The notes beneath the pieces were generated by a model. It was given only the letters and a program-made list of their open reading frames with translations, had not been told where the DNA came from and did no database searches. From Eledone cirrhosa (Eukaryota; Mollusca; Cephalopoda; Octopoda; Eledonidae), in the NCBI GenBank assembly GCA_964016885.1, contig OZ024744.1, forward strand, positions 21,134,098 through 21,198,097: DNA of 64,000 bases, given 5' to 3'. The position numbers were made by a program, and so were the translations under genes. Of the stretch, positions 1-11,011 are shown in pieces. The stretch's first letter is position 1, and each line of letters starts with the position of its first letter.

Positions 1-2
1 AT

Positions 3-36
3 CTTAAGATAAAACTCGTTTTAACAACAGTTGAAT
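3..36 (+). repeat. Type A monomer (representative)
   Basis: A clean example of the type A unit: CTTAAG followed by ATAAAAC, then TCGTTTTAACAACAG and TTGAAT. It has 9 of 34 G or C. With the preceding AT and the following AT it forms the perfect 10-bp palindrome ATCTTAAGAT at 1-10. It contains one CpG (CTCG). Type A and type B share 30 of 34 positions and differ only in four adjacent bases (TAAA in A, ACTG in B). Confidence 0.97.
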
Positions 37-172
37 CTTAAGATAAAACTTGTTTTAACAACAGTTGAATCTCAAGAACTGACTCGTTTTAACGACAGCT
101 GAATCTTAAGATAAACCTCGTTTTAACAACAGTTCAAACTTAAGAAATGACTCGTTTTAACAACAGTTGAAT

Positions 173-206
173 CTTATGAACTGACTCATTTTAACAACAG
201 TTGAAT
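173..206 (+). repeat. CTTATG/CTCA coupled subtype monomer (representative)
   Basis: This subtype carries two changes at once: CTTAAG has become CTTATG (palindrome lost) and CTCG has become CTCA (CpG lost). The two changes travel together in all copies inspected, including versions with GAACTGACTCA, GAACTAACTCA, GAACTCACTCA and GAGCTAACTCA, so the subtype descends from one ancestor. In the GAACTGACTCA version the change creates TGACTCA (182-188 here), a 7-bp site matching the AP-1/GCN4 consensus; whether any protein binds it is unknown. Confidence 0.9.
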
Positions 207-264
207 CTTAAGAACTGATTCGTTTTAACAACAGCTGAATCTTAAGATAAAACTCGTTTTAACA

Positions 265-1840
265 ACAGTTGAATCTTAATTACTGACTCGTTTTAACAAC
301 AGCTGAATCTTAAGAACTGACTCGTTTTAACGACAGCTGAATCTTAAGATAAAACTCGTTTTAACAACAGTTGGATCTTAAGAACTGACTCGTTTTAACA
401 ACAGTTGAATCTTACGATAAAACTCGTTTTAACAACAGTTGAATCTTATGAACTAACTCATTTTAACAACAGTTGAATCTTAAGTTAAGACTCGTTTTAA
501 CAACAGTTGAATCTTAAGAACTGACTCGTTTTAACAACAGTTGAATCTTAAGACAAAACCCGTTTTAACAACAGTTGAATCTTAAGAACTGACTTGTTCT
601 AACAACAGTTCAGCCTTAAGAACTGACTCGTTTTAACAACAGTTGAATCTTAAGATAAACCTCGTTTTAACAACAGTTTAATCTTAAGAACTGACTCGTT
701 TTAACAATAGTTGAATCTCAAGAACTGACTCGTTTTAGCAACAGTTGAATCTTAAGATAACACTCGTTTTCATAACAGTTGAATCTTAAGAACTGTCTCG
801 TTTTAACAACAGTTGAATTTTAAGATAAACCTCGTTTTGACAACAGTTGAATCTTAAGAACTGACTCGTTTTAACAACAGTTAAATCTTAATAACTGACT
901 CGATTTAACAACAGTTGAATGTTAAGATAAAACTCGTTTTAACAATAGTTGAATCTTAAGAACTGACTCGTTTTAACAACAGTTGAATATTAAGATAAAA
1001 CTCGTTTTAACAACTGTTGAATCTTAAGAACTGACTCGTTTTAACAACAGCTGAATCTTAAGATAAAACTCGTTTTAACAACAGTTGAATCTTAAGAAAT
1101 GACTCGTTTTAACAACAGTTGAATCTTAAGAACTGACTCGTTTTAACAACAGTTGAATGTTAAGATAAAACTCGTTTTAACAATAGTGGAATCTTAAGAA
1201 CTGACTCGTTTTAACAACAGTTGAATCTTAAGATAAAACTTGTTTTAACAACAGTTGAATCTTAAGAACTGACTCGTTTTAACAACAGCTGAATCTTAAG
1301 ATAAAACTCGTTTTAACAACAGTTCAAACTTAAGAAATGACTCGTTTTAACAAAAGTTGAATCTTATGAACTCACTCATTTTAACAACAGTTGAATCTTA
1401 AGATAACATTCGTTTTAACAACAGTTGAATCTTAAGAACTGATTCGTTTTAACAACAGTTGAATCTTAAGATAAAACTCGTTTTAACAACACGTGAATCT
1501 TAAGAACGGACTCGTTTTAACAACACCTGAATCTTAAGATAAAACTCGTTTTAACAACAGTTGAATCTTAAGAACTGATTCGTTTTAACAACAGTTCAAA
1601 CTTAAGAACTGACTCATTTTAACAACAGTTGAATCTTATGAACTGACTCATTTTAACAACAGTTGAATCTTAAGATAACATTCGTTTTAACAACAGTTGA
1701 ATCTTAAGAACTGACTCGTTTTAACAACAGTTGAATCTTAAGATAAAACTCGTTTTAACAACAGTTGAATCTTAAGAACTGACTCGTTTTAACGACAGCT
1801 GAATCTTAAGATAAATCTCGTTTTAACAAGAGTTGAATCT
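265..1840. repeat. Module P, copy 1
   Basis: About 1.58 kb. It starts near CTTAATTACTG and contains TTGGATC (371), TTTTCATAAC (771), CAATAGTGG (about 1185), CACGTG (1490) and CAAGAGTTG (about 1828). It recurs at offsets 10,747 and 14,965. Most of it also recurs 2,415 bp downstream, inside module Q (TTGG 371 and 2786; CATAAC 771 and 3186), so Q contains a P-derived second half. Confidence 0.82.
1125..1158 (+). repeat. Type B monomer (representative)
   Basis: A clean example of the type B unit: CTTAAG followed by AACTGAC, then TCGTTTTAACAACAG and TTGAAT. It has 11 of 34 G or C. The core palindrome is the 8-bp TCTTAAGA. The block-specific AACTG is inverted relative to the CAGTT at the end of the same monomer, which could pair as a 5-bp stem around a 14-bp loop. 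Type B alternates with type A over much of the window, giving a loose 68-bp dimer, but runs of AA and BB are common. Confidence 0.97.
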
Positions 1841-1873
1841 TAAAGATAAAACTCGCTTTAACAACAGTTGAAT
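1839..1873 (+). repeat. 35-bp length-variant monomer (CTTAAAG subtype)
   Basis: One extra A turns CTTAAG into CTTAAAG and the monomer into a 35-mer; the same copy reads CTCGCTTTAAC in place of CTCGTTTTAAC. The 35-mer recurs at matching places in the modules, for example about 7,179, 12,586, 16,804 and 22,144. A sister form reads CTCGTGTCGACAAC or CTCGTTTCGACAAC. Such rare length variants explain why HOR periods are offset by a few bases from exact multiples of 34. Confidence 0.92.
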
Positions 1874-4475
1874 CTTAAGAACTGACTCGTTTTAACAACA
1901 GTTGAATCTTAAGACAAAACCCGTTTTAACAACAGTTGAATATTAAGAACTGTCTCGTTTTAACAACAGTTGAATTTTAAGATAAAACTCGTTTTAACAA
2001 TAGTTGTATCTTAAGAACTGACTCGTTTTAACAACAGTTGAATCTTCAAATAAAACTCGTTTTAACAACAGTTGAATCTTAAGAACTGACTCGTTTTAAC
2101 AACAGTTGAATGTTAAGATAAAACTCGTTTTAACAATAGTGGAATCTTAAGAACTGACTCGTTTTAACAACAGTTGAATCTTAAGATAAAACTCGTTTTA
2201 ACAACAGTTGAATCTTAAGAACTGACTCGTTTTAACGACAGATGAATCTTAAGATAAAACTCGTTTTAACAACAGTTCAAACTTAAGAAATGACTCGTTT
2301 TAACAACAGTTGAATCTTATGAACTGACTCATTTTAACAACAGTTGAATCTTAAGAACTGATTCGTTTTAACAACAGTTGAATCTTAAGATAAAACTCGT
2401 TTTAACAACAGTTGAATCTTAAGAACTGACTCGTTTTAACAACAGCTGAATCTTAAGATAAAACTCGTTTTAACAACAGTTGATTCTTAAGAACTGACTC
2501 GTTTTAACAACAGCTGAATCTTAAGATAAAACTCGTTTTAACAACAGTTGAATCTTAAGATAAAACTCGTTTTAACAACAGTTGAATCTTAAGAACTGAC
2601 TCGTTTTAACAACAGTTGAATCTTAAGATAAAACTCGTTTTAACAACAGTTGAATCTTATGAACTAACTCATTTTAACAACAGTTGAATCTTAAGTTAAG
2701 AATCGTTTTAACAACAGTTGAATCTTAAGAACTGACTCGTTTTAACGACAGCTGAATCTTAAGATAAAACTCGTTTTAACAACAGTTGGATCTTAAGAAC
2801 TGACTCGTTTTAACAACAGTTGAATCTTACGATAAAACTCGTTTTAACAACAGTTGAATCTTATGAACTAACTCATTTTAACAACAGTTGAATCTTAAGT
2901 TAAGACTCGTTTTAACAACAGTTGAATCTTAAGAACTGACTCGTTTTAACAACAGTTGAATCTTAAGACAAAACCCGTTTTAACAACAGTTGAATCTTAA
3001 GAACTGACTTGTTCTAACAACAGTTCAGCCTTAAGAACTGACTCGTTTTAACAACAGTTGAATCTTAAGATAAACCTCGTTTTAACAACAGTTTAATCTT
3101 AAGAACTGACTCGTTTTAACAATAGTTGAATCTCAAGAACTGACTCGTTTTAGCAACAGTTGAATCTTAAGATAACACTCGTTTTCATAACAGTTGAATC
3201 TTAAGAACTGTCTCGTTTTAACAACAGTTGAATTTTAAGATAAACCTCGTTTTGACAACAGTTGAATCTTAAGAACTGACTCGTTTTAACAACAGTTAAA
3301 TCTTAATAACTGACTCGATTTAACAACAGTTGAATGTTAAGATAAAACTCGTTTTAACAATATTTGAATCTTAAGAACTGACTCGTTTTAACAACAGTTG
3401 AATATTAAGATAAAACTCGTTTTAACAACTGTTGAATCTTAAGAACTGACTCGTTTTAACAACAGCTGAATCTTAAGATAAAACTCGTTTTAACAACAGT
3501 TGAATCTTAAGAACTGACTCGTTTTAACAACAGTTGAATCTTAAGAACTGACTCGTTTTAACAACAGTTGAATGTTAAGATAAAACTCGTTTTAACAATA
3601 GTGGAATCTTAAGAACTGACTCGTTTTAACAACAGTTGAATCTTAAGATAAAACTTGTTTTAACAACAGTTCAGCCTTAAGAACTGACTCGTTTTAACAA
3701 CAGCTGAATCTTAAGATAAAACTCGTTTTAACAACAGTTCAAACTTATGAACTCACTCATTTTAACAACAGTTGAATCTTAAGATAACATTCGTTTTAAC
3801 AACAGTTGAATCTTAAGAACTGATTCGTTTTAACAACAGTTGAATCTTAAGATAAAACTCGTTTTAACAACACGTGAATCTTAAGAACGGACTCGTTTTA
3901 ACAACACCTGAATCTTAAGATAAAACTCGTTTTAACAACAGTTGAATCTTAAGAACTGATTCGTTTTAACAACAGTTCAAACTTAAGAACTGACTCATTT
4001 TAACAACAGTTGAATCTTATGAACTGACTCATTTTAACAACAGTTGAATCTTAAGATAACATTCGTTTTAACAACAGTTGAATCTTAAGAACTGACTCGT
4101 TTTAACAACAGTTGAATCTTAAAGATAAAACTCGTGTCGACAACAGTTGAATCTTAAGAACTGACTCGTTTTAACAACAGCTGAATCTTAAGATAAAACT
4201 CGTTTTAACAACAGTTGAATCTTAAGATAAAACTTGTTTTAACAACAGTTGAATCTCAAGAACTGACTCGTTTTAACGACAGCTGAATCTTAAGATAAAA
4301 CTCGTTTTAACAACAGTTCAAACTTAAGAAATGACTCGTTTTAACAACAGTTGAATCTTATGAACTGACTCATTTTAACAACAGTTGAATCTTAAGAACT
4401 GATTCGTTTTAACAACAGCTGAATCTTAAGATAAAACTCGTTTTAACAACAGTTGAATCTTAAGAACTGACTCGT
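1841..4475. repeat. Module Q, copy 1
   Basis: It opens with the 35-mer carrying CTCGCTTTAAC, then CTTCAAATAAA, CGACAGATG and TTGATTCTT (2481). A P-like second half follows (2,680 to about 4,150), ending with the GTCGAC 35-mer at 4136. Compared with the copy at 7,181 it lacks exactly one monomer at about 3,741 (TTCAAACTTATG runs straight on, where 9,081-9,114 holds the extra unit). It also has CAGTTCAGCC at about 3,679 where the other copy reads CAGTTGAATC. Confidence 0.82.
4136..4141. other. GTCGAC (SalI) landmark in domain I
   Basis: The sequence CTCGTGTCGACAAC contains a GTCGAC hexamer found only in the Q module of domain I, at 4136, 9510, 14917 and 19101. The spacings are 5,374, 5,407 and 4,184 bp, and the first and last are 14,965 bp apart. 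The hexamer gives a physical-map landmark for the HOR in an otherwise nearly site-poor array. Confidence 0.9.
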
Positions 4476-5675
4476 TTTAACAACAGCTGAATCTTAAGAA
4501 CTGACTCGTTTTAACAACAGTTGAATCTTAAGAACTGACTCGTTTTAACAACAGCTGAATCTTAAGATAAAACTCGTTTTAACAATAGTTGAATCTTAAG
4601 ATAAAACTCGTTTTAACAACAGTTGAATCTTAAGAACTGACTCTTTTTAACAACAGTTGAATCTTAAGATAAAACTCGTTTTAACAACAGTTGAATCTTA
4701 TGAGCTAACTCATTTTAACAACAGTTGAATCTTAAGTTAAGACTCGTTTTAACAACAGTTGAATCTTAAGAACTGACTCGTTTTAACAACAGCTGAATCT
4801 TAAGATAAAACTCGTTTTAACAACAGTTGAATCTTAAGAACAGACTCGTTTTAACAACAGCTGAATCTTAAGATAAAATTCGTTTTAACAACAGTTGAAT
4901 CTTAAGATAAAACTCGTTTTAACAACAGTTGAATCTTAAGTACTGACTCGTTTTAACAACAGTTGAATCTTAAGATAAAACTCGTTTTAACAACAGTTGA
5001 ATCTTATGAGCTAATTCATTTTAACAACAGTTGAATCTTAAGTTAAGACTCGTTTTAACAACAGTTGAATCTTAAGAACTGACTCGTTTTAACGACAGCT
5101 GAATCTTAAGACAAAACCCGTTTTAACAACAGTTGAATCTTAAGAACTGTCTCGTTTTAACAACAGTTGAATCTTAAGATAAACCTCGTTTTAACAACAG
5201 TTTAATCTTAAGAACTGACTCGTTTTAACAACAGTTGAATCTTAAGACAAAACTCGTTTTAACAACAGTTGAATCTTAAGAACTGACTTGTTCTAACAAC
5301 AGTTCAGCCTTAAGAACTGACTCGTTTTAAAACAGTTGAATCGTTAGAACTGACTCGTTTTAACAACAGTTGAATCTTAAAATAAAACTCGTTTTAACAA
5401 TAGTTGAATCTCAAGAACTGACTCGTTTTAGCAACAGTTGAATCTTAAGATAACACTCGTTTTCATAACAGTTGAATCTTAAGAACTGTCTCGTTTTAAC
5501 AACAGTTGAATTTTAAGATAAACCTCGTTTTGACAACAGTTGAATCTTAAGAACTGACTCGTTTTAACAACAATTAAATCTTAATAACTGACTCGTTTTA
5601 ACAACAGTTGAATGTTAAGATAAAACTCGTTTTAACAACAGTTGAATCTTAATTACTGACTCGTTTTAACAACAG
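4476..5675. repeat. Module R, copy 1
   Basis: About 1.2 kb, rich in CTTATGAGCTAAC, CTTAAGTTAAGA and CTTAAGTACTG monomers. It holds the 33-mer/CGTTAG pair at 5309-5342 and TTTTCATAAC at 5464, and ends near CTTAATTACTG at about 5,649. It recurs at offset 5,374 (TCGTTAG 5341 and 10715; CATAAC 5464 and 10838) and 14,965. One difference from copy 2 is CTAATTCATT against CTAACTCATT near 5,013. Confidence 0.8.
5309..5341 (+). repeat. 33-bp length-variant monomer (TTTTAAAACAG subtype)
   Basis: One base is missing: TTTTAACAACAG has become TTTTAAAACAG, giving a 33-mer. It is followed by a monomer that starts CGTTAG instead of CTTAAG. The 33-mer plus CGTTAG pair is a fixed two-monomer signature that recurs at about 10,715, 20,307, 22,450, 23,640, 25,710, 29,215, 36,629, 38,634, 40,742, 42,647 and their later copies. 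It is the best single landmark for aligning the HOR units. Confidence 0.9.
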
Positions 5676-7180
5676 TTGAATGTTAAGATAAAACTCGTTT
5701 TAACAATAGTGGAATCTTAAGAACTGACTCGTTTTAACAACAGTTGAATCTTAAGATAAAACTCGTTTTAACAACAGTTGAATCTTAAGAACTGACTCGT
5801 TTTAACAACAGCTGAATCTTAAGATAAAACTCGTTTTAACAACAGTTCAAACTTAAGAAATGACTCGTTTTAACAAAAGTTGAATCTTATGAACTCACTC
5901 ATTTTAACAACAGTTGAATCTTAAGATAACATTCGTTTTAACAACAGTTGAATCTTAAGAACTGATTCGTTTTAACAACAGTTGAATCTTAAGATAAAAC
6001 TCGTTTTAACAACACTTGAATCTTAAGAATGGACTCGTTTTAACAACACCTGAATCTTAAGATAAAACTGGTTTTAACAACAGTTGAATCTTAAGAACTG
6101 ATTCGTTTTAACAACAGTTCAAACTTAAGAACTGACTCGTTTTAACAACAGTTGAATCTTATGAACTGACTCATTTTAACAACAGTTGAATCTTAAGATA
6201 ACATTCGTTTTAACAACAGTTGAATCTTAAGAACTGACTCGTTTTAACAACAGTTGAATCTTAAAGATAAAACTCGTTTCGACAACAGTTGAATCTTAAG
6301 AACTGACTCGTTTTAACAACAGCTGAATCTTAAGATAAAACTCGTTTTAACAACAGTTGAATCTTAAGATAAAACTCGTTTTAACAACAGTTGAATCTTA
6401 AGAACTGACTCGTTTTAACGACAGCTGAATCTTAAGATAAAACTCGTTTTAATAACAGTTCAAACTTAAGAAATGACTCGTTTTAACAACAGTTGAATCT
6501 TATGAACTGACTCATTTTAACAACAGTTGAATCTTAAGAACTGATTCGTTTTAACAACAGCTGAATCTTAAGATAAAACTCGTTTTAACAACAGTTGAAT
6601 CTTAAGAACTGACTCGATTTAACGACAGCTGAATCTTAAGATAAAACTCGTTTTAATAACAGTTCAAACTTAAGAAATGACTCGTTTTAACAACAGTTGA
6701 ATCTTATGAACTGACTCATTTTAACAACAGTTGAATCTTAAGAACTGATTCGTTTTAACAACAGCTGAATCTTAAGTTAAGACTCGTTTTAACAACAGTT
6801 GAATCTTAAGAACTGACTCGTTTTAACAACAGCTGAATCTTAAGATAAAACTCGTTTTAACAACAGTTGAATCTTAAGAACTGACTCGTTTTAACAACAG
6901 CTGAATCTTAAGATAAAACTCGTTTTAACAACAGTTGAATATTAAGATAAAACTCGTTTTAACAACAGTTGAATCTTAAGTACTGACTCGTTTTAACAAC
7001 AGTTGAATCTTAAGATAAAACTCGTTTTAACAACAGTTGAATCTTATGAGCTAACTCATTTTAACAACAGTTGAATCTTAATTTAAGACTCGTTTTAACA
7101 ACAGTTGAATCTTAAGAACTGACTCGTTTTAACGACAGCTGAATCTTAAGATAAAACTTGTTTTAACAACGGTTGAATCT
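5676..7180. repeat. Module S, copy 1
   Basis: About 1.5 kb. It resembles the second part of P (CAATAGTGG, CAAAAGTTG, then CACTTGAATC with GAATGG at 6013 where P has CACGTGAATC with GAACGG) but is diverged and has CTCGTTTCGACAAC instead of GTCGAC. It also holds a local repeat of about 220 bp (CGTTTTAATAAC at about 6,447 and about 6,651). It ends with CGGTTGAATC at 7171. The only other copy is at 20,641. Confidence 0.75.
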
Positions 7181-9849
7181 TAAAGATAAAACTCGCTTTA
7201 ACAACAGTTGAATCTTAAGAACTGACTCGTTTTAACAACAGTTGAATCTTAAGACAAAACCCGTTTTAACAACAGTTGAATATTAAGAACTGTCTCGTTT
7301 TAACAACAGTTGAATTTTAAGATAAAACTCGTTTTAACAATAGTTGTATCTTAAGAACTGACTCGTTTTAACAACAGTTGAATCTTCAAATAAAACTCGT
7401 TTTAACAACAGTTGAATCTTAAGAACTGACTCGTTTTAACAACAGTTGAATGTTAAGATAAAACTCGTTTTAACAATAGTGGAATCTTAAGAACTGACTC
7501 GTTTTAACAACAGTTGAATCTTAAGATAAAACTCGTTTTAACAACAGTTGAATCTTAAGAACTGACTCGTTTTAACGACAGATGAATCTTAAGATAAAAC
7601 TCGTTTTAACAACAGTTCAAACTTAAGAAATGACTCGTTTTAACAACAGTTGAATCTTATGAACTGACTCATTTTAACAACAGTTGAATCTTAAGAACTG
7701 ATTCGTTTTAACAACAGTTGAATCTTAAGATAAAACTCGTTTTAACAACAGTTGAATCTTAAGAACTGACTCGTTTTAACAACAGCTGAATCTTAAGATA
7801 AAACTCGTTTTAACAACAGTTGATTCTTAAGAACTGACTCGTTTTAACAACAGCTGAATCTTAAGATAAAACTCGTTTTAACAACAGTTGAATCTTAAGA
7901 TAAAACTCGTTTTAACAACAGTTGAATCTTAAGAACTGACTCGTTTTAACAACAGTTGAATCTTAAGATAAAACTCGTTTTAACAACAGTTGAATCTTAT
8001 GAACTAACTCATTTTAACAACAGTTGAATCTTAAGTTAAGAATCGTTTTAACAACAGTTGAATCTTAAGAACTGACTCGTTTTAACGACAGCTGAATCTT
8101 AAGATAAAACTCGTTTTAACAACAGTTGGATCTTAAGAACTGACTCGTTTTAACAACAGTTGAATCTTACGATAAAACTCGTTTTAACAACAGTTGAATC
8201 TTATGAACTAACTCATTTTAACAACAGTTGAATCTTAAGTTAAGACTCGTTTTAACAACAGTTGAATCTTAAGAACTGACTCGTTTTAACAACAGTTGAA
8301 TCTTAAGACAAAACCCGTTTTAACAACAGTTGAATCTTAAGAACTGACTTGTTCTAACAACAGTTCAGCCTTAAGAACTGACTCGTTTTAACAACAGTTG
8401 AATCTTAAGATAAACCTCGTTTTAACAACAGTTTAATCTTAAGAACTGACTCGTTTTAACAATAGTTGAATCTCAAGAACTGACTCGTTTTAGCAACAGT
8501 TGAATCTTAAGATAACACTCGTTTTCATAACAGTTGAATCTTAAGAACTGTCTCGTTTTAACAACAGTTGAATTTTAAGATAAACCTCGTTTTGACAACA
8601 GTTGAATCTTAAGAACTGACTCGTTTTAACAACAGTTAAATCTTAATAACTGACTCGATTTAACAACAGTTGAATGTTAAGATAAAACTCGTTTTAACAA
8701 TAGTTGAATCTTAAGAACTGACTCGTTTTAACAACAGTTGAATATTAAGATAAAACTCGTTTTAACAACTGTTGAATCTTAAGAACTGACTCGTTTTAAC
8801 AACAGCTGAATCTTAAGATAAAACTCGTTTTAACAACAGTTGAATCTTAAGAACTGACTCGTTTTAACAACAGTTGAATCTTAAGAACTGACTCGTTTTA
8901 ACAACAGTTGAATGTTAAGATAAAACTCGTTTTAACAATAGTGGAATCTTAAGAACTGACTCGTTTTAACAACAGTTGAATCTTAAGATAAAACTTGTTT
9001 TAACAACAGTTGAATCTTAAGAACTGACTCGTTTTAACAACAGCTGAATCTTAAGATAAAACTCGTTTTAACAACAGTTCAAACTTAAGAAATGACTCGT
9101 TTTAACAAAAGTTGAATCTTATGAACTCACTCATTTTAACAACAGTTGAATCTTAAGATAACATTCGTTTTAACAACAGTTGAATCTTAAGAACTGATTC
9201 GTTTTAACAACAGTTGAATCTTAAGATAAAACTCGTTTTAACAACACGTGAATCTTAAGAACGGACTCGTTTTAACAACACCTGAATCTTAAGATAAAAC
9301 TCGTTTTAACAACAGTTGAATCTTAAGAACTGATTCGTTTTAACAACAGTTCAAACTTAAGAACTGACTCATTTTAACAACAGTTGAATCTTATGAACTG
9401 ACTCATTTTAACAACAGTTGAATCTTAAGATAACATTCGTTTTAACAACAGTTGAATCTTAAGAACTGACTCGTTTTAACAACAGTTGAATCTTAAAGAT
9501 AAAACTCGTGTCGACAACAGTTGAATCTTAAGAACTGACTCGTTTTAACAACAGCTGAATCTTAAGATAAAACCCGTTTTAACAACAGTTGAATCTTAAG
9601 ATAAAACTCGTTTTAACAACAGTTGAATCTCAAGAACTGACTCGTTTTAACGACAGCTGAATCTTAAGATAAAACTCGTTTTAACAACAGTTCAAACTTA
9701 AGAAATGACTCGTTTTAACAACAGTTGAATCTTATGAACTGACTCATTTTAACAACAGTTGAATCTTAAGAACTGATTCGTTTTAACAACAGCTGAATCT
9801 TAAGATAAAACTCGTTTTAACAACAGTTGAATCTTAAGAACTGACTCGT
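7181..9849. repeat. Module Q, copy 2
   Basis: It matches copy 1 at offset 5,340 up to about 9,080 and at 5,374 after it, because this copy retains the 34-bp monomer that copy 1 lost. Landmarks are TTGATTCTT at 7821, TTGGATC at 8126, CATAAC at 8526 and GTCGAC at 9510. Small differences include CCCG at about 9,573 where the sister copies have CTCG. Confidence 0.82.
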
Positions 9850-11011
9850 TTTAACAACAGCTGAATCTTAAGATAAAACTCGTTTTAACAACAGTTGAAT
9901 CTTAAGAACTGACTCGTTTTAACAACAGCTGAATCTTAAGATAAAACTCGTTTTAACAATAGTTGAATCTTAAGATAAAACTCGTTTTAACAACAGTTGA
10001 ATCTTAAGAACTGACTCTTTTTAACAACAGTTGAATCTTAAGATAAAACTCGTTTTAACAACAGTTGAATCTTATGAGCTAACTCATTTTAACAACAGTT
10101 GAATCTTAAGTTAAGACTCGTTTTAACAACAGTTGAATCTTAAGAACTGACTCGTTTTAACAACAGCTGAATCTTAAGATAAAACTCGTTTTAACAACAG
10201 TTGAATCTTAAGAACAGACTCGTTTTAACAACAGCTGAATCTTAAGATAAAATTCGTTTTAACAACAGTTGAATCTTAAGATAAAACTCGTTTTAACAAC
10301 AGTTGAATCTTAAGTACTGACTCGTTTTAACAACAGTTGAATCTTAAGATAAAACTCGTTTTAACAACAGTTGAATCTTATGAGCTAACTCATTTTAACA
10401 ACAGTTGAATCTTAAGTTAAGACTCGTTTTAACAACAGTTGAATCTTAAGAACTGACTCGTTTTAACGACAGCTGAATCTTAAGACAAAACCCGTTTTAA
10501 CAACAGTTGAATCTTAAGAACTGTCTCGTTTTAACAACAGTTGAATCTTAAGATAAACCTCGTTTTAACAACAGTTTAATCTTAAGAACTGACTCGTTTT
10601 AACAACAGTTGAATCTTAAGACAAAACTCGTTTTAACAACAGTTGAATCTTAAGAACTGACTTGTTCTAACAACAGTTCAGCCTTAAGAACTGACTCGTT
10701 TTAAAACAGTTGAATCGTTAGAACTGACTCGTTTTAACAACAGTTGAATCTTAAAATAAAACTCGTTTTAACAATAGTTGAATCTCAAGAACTGACTCGT
10801 TTTAGCAACAGTTGAATCTTAAGATAACACTCGTTTTCATAACAGTTGAATCTTAAGAACTGTCTCGTTTTAACAACAGTTGAATTTTAAGATAAACCTC
10901 GTTTTGACAACAGTTGAATCTTAAGAACTGACTCGTTTTAACAACAATTAAATCTTAATAACTGACTCGTTTTAACAACAGTTGAATGTTAAGATAAAAC
11001 TCGTTTTAACA
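9850..11011. repeat. Module R, copy 2
   Basis: It matches 4,476-5,637 at offset 5,374, including the 33-mer/CGTTAG pair at 10,715 and CATAAC at 10838. Around 11,012-11,050 the sequence switches from R to the start of P through a shared CTTAATTACTG monomer, instead of going on to S as in copies 1 and 3. Confidence 0.8.

Larger units (their letters stand above)
1..264. repeat. Module Q, tail only
   Basis: This corresponds to 14,966-15,229, the end of the third full Q module. It has the CTCAAG monomer at 71, the CGACAGCTG monomer, the CAGTTCAAAC monomer near 130 and the CTTATG/CTCA monomer at 173. The start of Q lies before the window. Confidence 0.8.

Noticed and set aside
1431..1470. CENP-B box in GATTCGTTTTAACAACAG monomers
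   Set aside because: TTCG, four bases and A match the first half of the CENP-B consensus, but the required CGGG at the end is AACA here. The match is partial and likely chance.
1490..1495. CACGTG (G-box/E-box) and CAGCTG (E-box) as regulatory sites
   Set aside because: Each arises from one or two base changes in the monomer CAACAGTTG and is copied by HOR amplification. Nothing links them to a promoter or gene in the window.
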